A DNA stretch of 40,054 bases from Gammaproteobacteria bacterium (GTDB lineage: Bacteria > Pseudomonadota > Gammaproteobacteria > HTCC5015): assembly GCA_016928055.1 (NCBI GenBank), contig JAFGLM010000044.1:1-40054 (forward strand), read 5' to 3'. Positions 36,147 to 40,054 of this stretch are shown here, piece after piece. The position numbers and the translations under genes are program-made. Below the pieces are notes generated by a model. That model saw nothing but the letters and a program-made list of their open reading frames with translations, was not told the origin of the DNA and searched no databases. Numbering within the stretch: the stretch's first letter is position 1; the number at the start of each line of letters is the position of its first letter.

Positions 36147-37886
36147 ATGAAAGCCCGCTTTCGTATTCAACATAGAAAACCGCTGGCAAGCTGTAGTCTG
36201 CCTGATTCCTTGCACGCGGTTGTCCGTCGAGTTTACGCCAATCGAAAGCTGAGCAACGCCAACGAAATCGAACACAGGCTTGAACTGTTACATCATCCCG
36301 AAAGCCTTGCAGGCCTGGATCAGGCGGTTGAGTTACTGCGTAGTGCCGTTGAAACCGATCAACGCATATTAATCGTCGGTGATTTTGACGCCGACGGTGC
36401 GACCAGCACCGCTTTGGCGATCAGGGCTTTGCGCAGTATGGGCGCAACGCAGGCCGATTATCTGGTGCCGGATCGTTTTAAATACGGTTATGGCTTAACC
36501 CCGGAAATTGTGCGGGCAGCGGTTAAACGCAAACCGGATATTCTGGTCACGGTCGATAACGGCATCTCCAGCATTGCCGGTGTGGCGGCTGCGCGTGCGC
36601 AGGGCATACAGGTGATTGTTACTGACCATCATTTGCAGGCTGAGCGATTGCCGGACGCGAATGCAATCGTCAATCCAACGCTGACCCAAAACGATTTTCC
36701 AAGTAAATGCCTGGCCGGTGTCGGTGTGATTTTTTATGTGATGCTGGGTTTGCGGACTGCGCTCAATGATAGTGGCTGGTTTACGCGGCAACAGCTGGTG
36801 ATGCCGAATATGGCGCAGTTACTCGATATCGTAGCGCTGGGTACCGTGGCCGATGTTGTGCCGCTCGATCATAACAACCGAATTCTGGTGGCGCAGGGTT
36901 TGATGCGCATTCGTGCCGGTCAGTGTGTGGCCGGAATCACCGCTTTATTACGCCAGGCCAAACGCAATCCGGCCCAATGTATCGCCGGTGATCTGGGTTT
37001 TGCAGTAGCGCCCCGACTCAACGCCGCCGGGAGGCTGGAAGATATGTCGCTGGGTATTGAGTGTCTGCTCGCCGATGATCGCCTCCAGGCTGAACAACTG
37101 GCACAGCAACTGGATGAGCTGAATGTGCAGCGACGCGAAATTGAAGCGGATATGCGTAACCAGGCCGGAGCGTTGTTGGCACAATTGTCGGACACCCTAA
37201 GCCGCTCTGAATTACCAGCGGCACTCAGTCTTTACGACGAACGCTGGCATCAGGGTGTTATCGGTATTCTGGCTTCGCGGATCAAAGACCGCGTGCATCG
37301 CCCGGTGATCGCGTTTGCCAAAGCCTCCGCTACCGAACTTAAGGGTTCCGCACGTTCCATCCCCGGTTTGCATATTCGTGATGCACTGGATGCAGTGGCG
37401 GCCAGGCATCCTGAATTGATCAGCAAGTTTGGTGGTCATGCGATGGCGGCCGGCCTCAGCATCGAGCTGCAGAAATTACCACAGTTTCAAACCGTCTTTG
37501 CTGAGCAGGTAGAGCAGCAATTGGAAACCCCGCCAGGTGAAGCCATCATCTGGTCCGACGGCGAACTGAGCGACAGTGAACTGGCGCTGGAAACCGCCGA
37601 AGCCTTGCGTCAGGCAGGGCCCTGGGGGCAGGGATTTGCGGAGCCGATGTTTGACGGCATCTTTCAGGTTAAGGAAAAACGCATCGTCGGTGAATCGCAT
37701 CTCAAAATGATTTTGCAGCCAAAAGGTTCGGACAAAATGATCGACGCGATTGCCTTTAACGAAACCGGCGAGGGCTGGAATAGTGGAGAACTGCGTGTTG
37801 CCTATCGTCTGGATGTAAATGAGTTTCGCGACCGGCGCAGCTTACAGCTAAACGTGCAATATCTGGAACCTGAGGTGCGTCGCTAG
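36147..37886 (+). CDS. recJ: Single-stranded-DNA-specific 5'-3' exonuclease
   Basis: 579 residues, DHH superfamily, acting in RecF-pathway recombination and mismatch repair. Motif I is GDFDADGATS (78-87), the DHH motif is D160-H-H162 (VTDHHL), DIVALGTVADVVPL carries the next aspartate, and DHHA1 contains GGHAMAAG (429-436). The C-terminal OB fold is complete. The start is ATG MKARFRIQHRK. A candidate terminator/sRNA lies about 80 bp upstream. Commonly neighbours prfB, as here. Confidence 0.97.
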   Translation: MKARFRIQHRKPLASCSLPDSLHAVVRRVYANRKLSNANEIEHRLELLHHPESLAGLDQAVELLRSAVETDQRILIVGDFDADGATSTALAIRALRSMGATQADYLVPDRFKYGYGLTPEIVRAAVKRKPDILVTVDNGISSIAGVAAARAQGIQVIVTDHHLQAERLPDANAIVNPTLTQNDFPSKCLAGVGVIFYVMLGLRTALNDSGWFTRQQLVMPNMAQLLDIVALGTVADVVPLDHNNRILVAQGLMRIRAGQCVAGITALLRQAKRNPAQCIAGDLGFAVAPRLNAAGRLEDMSLGIECLLADDRLQAEQLAQQLDELNVQRREIEADMRNQAGALLAQLSDTLSRSELPAALSLYDERWHQGVIGILASRIKDRVHRPVIAFAKASATELKGSARSIPGLHIRDALDAVAARHPELISKFGGHAMAAGLSIELQKLPQFQTVFAEQVEQQLETPPGEAIIWSDGELSDSELALETAEALRQAGPWGQGFAEPMFDGIFQVKEKRIVGESHLKMILQPKGSDKMIDAIAFNETGEGWNSGELRVAYRLDVNEFRDRRSLQLNVQYLEPEVRR

Positions 37887-38036
37887 ACCACCGAATTGGA
37901 AGCTTTTAACCGGTACACCGAAGCGCTCACCAGCTTCTGCTATGCTGTTTAAAATTCAAAACTTAACCGCAACCAATGAATATTGTATGATGCCTCGCTT
38001 TCTGCAAAACATTGATTACTAACGAAGAATAACCAG

Positions 38037-39135
38037 ATGCTCGAAATAAACCCGGTTCTGAATACGATCAAAGACCTGCAAGTGCGGAGTGATGCACTGA
38101 GGAGGTATCTTTGACTTTGATATCAAATGCGAGCGGCTCGAAGAAGTTAACCGTGAACTCGAAGACAGTAGTATCTGGAATAATCCCGAGCGTGCGCAGG
38201 CCTTAGGCAAAGAAAGAGCAAAGCTGGAAGCGGTTGTCAGCGTGCTGGCCAGGCTGGGGCAAAGCCTGCAGGATGCTGCGGATCTGGTCGAAATCGCGCG
38301 TGATGAAGACGATGCGGGAACGGTTGCTTCTGTTGAAGCCGATCTTGAACTATACGAAAAGCAGGTTGCCGAGCTTGAGTTCCGGCGTATGTTTGCCGGT
38401 GAAATGGACTCACATAATGCTTTTCTGGATATCCAGTCTGGTTCCGGCGGGACCGAAGCGCAGGATTGGGCCGAGATGCTTTTACGCATGTATCTACGCT
38501 GGGCTGATGAAAAAGGTTTTAAAACAGACCTGATTGAATGTTCAGCCGGTGAAGTGGCCGGCATCAAAAGCGCAACGATAAAGATTGACGGTGACTATGC
38601 CTATGGTTGGTTACGCACCGAAACCGGCGTTCATCGTCTGGTTAGAAAATCACCGTTTGATTCTGGCAATCGCCGACATACTTCTTTTGCGGCGGTGTTT
38701 GCGTCACCGGAGGTGGATGACGATATTGAAATCGAGATTAATCCGGCCGATCTACGCATCGACGTCTACCGCGCCAGTGGTGCCGGCGGTCAACATGTCA
38801 ATCGTACCGAGTCCGCAGTGCGTATTACGCATCTGCCGACCAATATCGTGACACAATGTCAAAATGATCGTTCACAGCACAAGAATAAAGACACTGCCAT
38901 GAAGCAGCTCAAAGCCAAGTTGTATGAAATGGAAATCCAGAAACGCAATGCTGAATCGAAAGTCGTTGAAGACGGTAAATCGGATATCGGTTGGGGTAGT
39001 CAGATTCGATCCTATGTGCTGGATCAATCGCGTATCAAAGATCTGCGTACTAATGTTGAGACCGGCAATACCCAGGCCGTTCTCGACGGCGCACTGGATC
39101 AGTTTATCGAAGCCAGCCTGAAGGCAGGCCTATAA
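38037..39135 (+). CDS. prfB: Peptide chain release factor 2 with programmed +1 frameshift
   Basis: Translation starts at ATG 38037, reaches TGA at 38112 (codon 26), and must shift +1 to continue, giving 365 residues. The site has the classic parts: an internal Shine-Dalgarno AGGAGG, then TATCTTTGAC with the slippery CTT before TGA. RF2 recognises UGA, so the shift is autoregulated by RF2 level. The anticodon-like tripeptide SPF is at 205-207 and the GGQ catalytic motif at 250-252, both at E. coli numbering. In many relatives lysS follows directly; here a repeat array follows instead. Confidence 0.97.
38102..38115 (+). promoter_or_regulatory. prfB: prfB programmed frameshift site
   Basis: The frame-zero TGA (38112-38114) follows CTT. 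The AGGAGG starts at 38100 and sits three bases before CTT, the spacing that pulls the ribosome forward one base. Same codon position as in E. coli. Confidence 0.95.
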
Positions 39136-39168
39136 AGATCAAGATCAAGATCAAGATCAAGATCAAAA
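39136..39168. repeat. Short tandem hexamer repeat
   Basis: AAGATC repeated five times directly after the prfB stop, leading into the 51-bp units. Likely slippage-prone. Confidence 0.85.
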
Positions 39169-39174
39169 GCCTTA

Positions 39175-39428
39175 CCACGGAGGACACGGAGGATAGGGGA
39201 GTAAAATCAAGGTCAAGAGCTATAGCCACGGAGGGCACGGAGGATAGGAGAGTAAAATCAAGGTCAAGAGCTGCAGCCACGGAGGACACGGAGGATAGGA
39301 GAGTAAAATCAAGGTCAAGAGCATAACCACGGAGGGCACGGAGGATAGGAGAGTAAAATCAAGGTCAAGAGCTATAGCCACGGAGGGCACGGAGGATAGG
39401 AGAGTAAAATCAAGGTCAAGAGCTGCAG
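39175..39428. repeat. Five tandem 51-bp units left of the GxxExxY gene
   Basis: Units begin CCACGGAGG at 39175, 39226, 39277, 39327 and 39378 (51, 51, 50, 51, 51 bp) and end in AAGAGC plus TATAG, TGCAG or ATAA. The endings alternate TATAG/TGCAG, so a two-unit block may have been duplicated. A broken sixth unit starts at 39429. There are no unique spacers, so this is not CRISPR. The minus strand is open across the units with a 17-residue period. Confidence 0.9.
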
Positions 39429-39544
39429 CCACGGATGACTCCAGGGATGGAGGAGGTAGAACGAAGCAGGATGCCAGAGTCGAGGCACGGAGAATAGGAT
39501 GAGATAAAGATTAAAAGTGGTAGTGACTAATAGATATGGGGTAA

Positions 39545-39943
39545 ATGAATTCGGTAAATAAAAAATTAGTGGACTGTGATGAAGCGATAATCGATCGGGT
39601 TATTGCAGCCGCTATTACGGTTCATAAAGCACTTGGTCCAGGTTTGTTTGAGTCGATTTATGAACAAGCTCTTGTGTTTGAACTGAAAGGTTTGGGTTTT
39701 TCAGTATCACAGCAAAAGGAGATTGCTGTTCAGTATCGTGAGCAGGATCTTGGTATAGGTTTTCGAGCGGATATAATTGTAAATGATTGTCTGCTCCTGG
39801 AATTGAAATCAGTTGAAAGATTGAATGAAAAGCATGCAGCGCAAATAATTGCGTACTTGAAGCTACTTAATTTAAAACGTGGATTTCTTCTAAATTTTAA
39901 TGAAAGTCTGATGAAAAAAGGTATTAAACGTATTTCTATTTAG
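39545..39943 (+). CDS. GxxExxY family protein (PDDEXK nuclease-like)
   Basis: 132 residues. The naming motif is G33-x-x-E36-x-x-Y39 (GLFESIYE). Nuclease-like residues follow in order: E36, D76 (FRADIIV), E86-x-K88 (LLLELKSV) and Q100, matching a PDDEXK active site. No biochemical function is established for the family. It starts at ATG behind GGGG. It is framed by CACGGAG-type repeats in inverted orientation and sits where lysS is usually found, which suggests an inserted cassette. Confidence 0.9.
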   Translation: MNSVNKKLVDCDEAIIDRVIAAAITVHKALGPGLFESIYEQALVFELKGLGFSVSQQKEIAVQYREQDLGIGFRADIIVNDCLLLELKSVERLNEKHAAQIIAYLKLLNLKRGFLLNFNESLMKKGIKRISI

Positions 39944-39948
39944 ATTTC

Positions 39949-40054
39949 ACCTCAGAGCGCTCTGTGCCTCCGTGGTAATCTTTTTTTAAGTTTTTTTACC
40001 TCCGAGCACTCCGTGTCTCCGTGGTAATCTTTTTTTAAGTTTTTTTACCTCCGA
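39949..40054. repeat. Tandem 49-bp units right of the GxxExxY gene, running off the window
   Basis: Units start ACCTC at 39949, 39998 and 40047 (49 bp each, third cut by the window end). Each holds CTCCGTGGT then TTTTTTTAAGTTTTTTT. The reverse complement gives ACCACGGAGNCACGGAG, the same core as the left array, so the gene is flanked by inverted arrays. Confidence 0.88.

Noticed and set aside
39175..39428. CRISPR array
   Set aside because: Units are contiguous with no unique spacers and no cas genes nearby.
39104..39432. Minus-strand open frames with 17-residue repeats
   Set aside because: They follow from the 51-bp tandem repeat; low-complexity composition and no start signal.

Overview
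The window looks like the chromosome of a gammaproteobacterium with moderate GC. The strongest evidence is the gene string thrS-infC-rpmI-rplT-pheS-pheT-ihfA-MerR gene-tRNA-Pro, which is typical of that class, together with a prfB that carries the programmed +1 frameshift, and uvrB, recJ and glnS genes that align along their whole length with enterobacterial relatives. I cannot name a genus from the sequence. Layout: 1-4750 holds housekeeping genes: the end of a glyA-like gene, an aldose 1-epimerase, an aspartate aminotransferase and uvrB. Two tandem tRNA-Val genes (GAC, then CAC anticodon) follow at 4826-4990. The second is the attachment site of an integrated element of about 9.87 kb (4943-14857). 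A copy of the 3' half of the tRNA at 14810-14857 marks its far end. The element looks like a small phage satellite or reduced prophage. Nearly all its genes run leftward: a tyrosine integrase split by a frame change at an A_AAA_AAG heptamer, a coupled HTH protein, an AlpA regulator, a RepA-type helicase, a chain of overlapping very small genes, an HK97-fold capsid protein with a hairpin-covered ribosome binding site, a structural protein and a P27-type small terminase. I see no large terminase, portal, protease or tail gene, so packaging probably depends on a helper phage. The left end carries rightward cargo: a 50-residue protein followed by a GNAT acetyltransferase (toxin-antitoxin-like), a fragment resembling the start of an SRAP/YedK gene, and a membrane protein. 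From 14904 to 28736 are a putative glycosyltransferase, an orphan CheB, a small exported protein, the translation operon (thrS with a structured leader, infC with an AUC start), tRNA-Pro (GGG) with a second copy of its 3' end 154 bp away, and glnS. From 29060 to 35460 are a FixJ-type response regulator and a glycogen cluster: glgA divergent from glgC, and a DUF3417-type phosphorylase followed by a small lipoprotein. No glgB or glgX is present here. From 35461 to the end are a 686-bp intergenic region with a possible C-rich-loop small RNA, recJ, prfB, and a repeat-rich end. That end has five 51-bp tandem units, a GxxExxY (PDDEXK-like) gene, and 49-bp tandem units with the shared motif in inverted orientation, running off the window.
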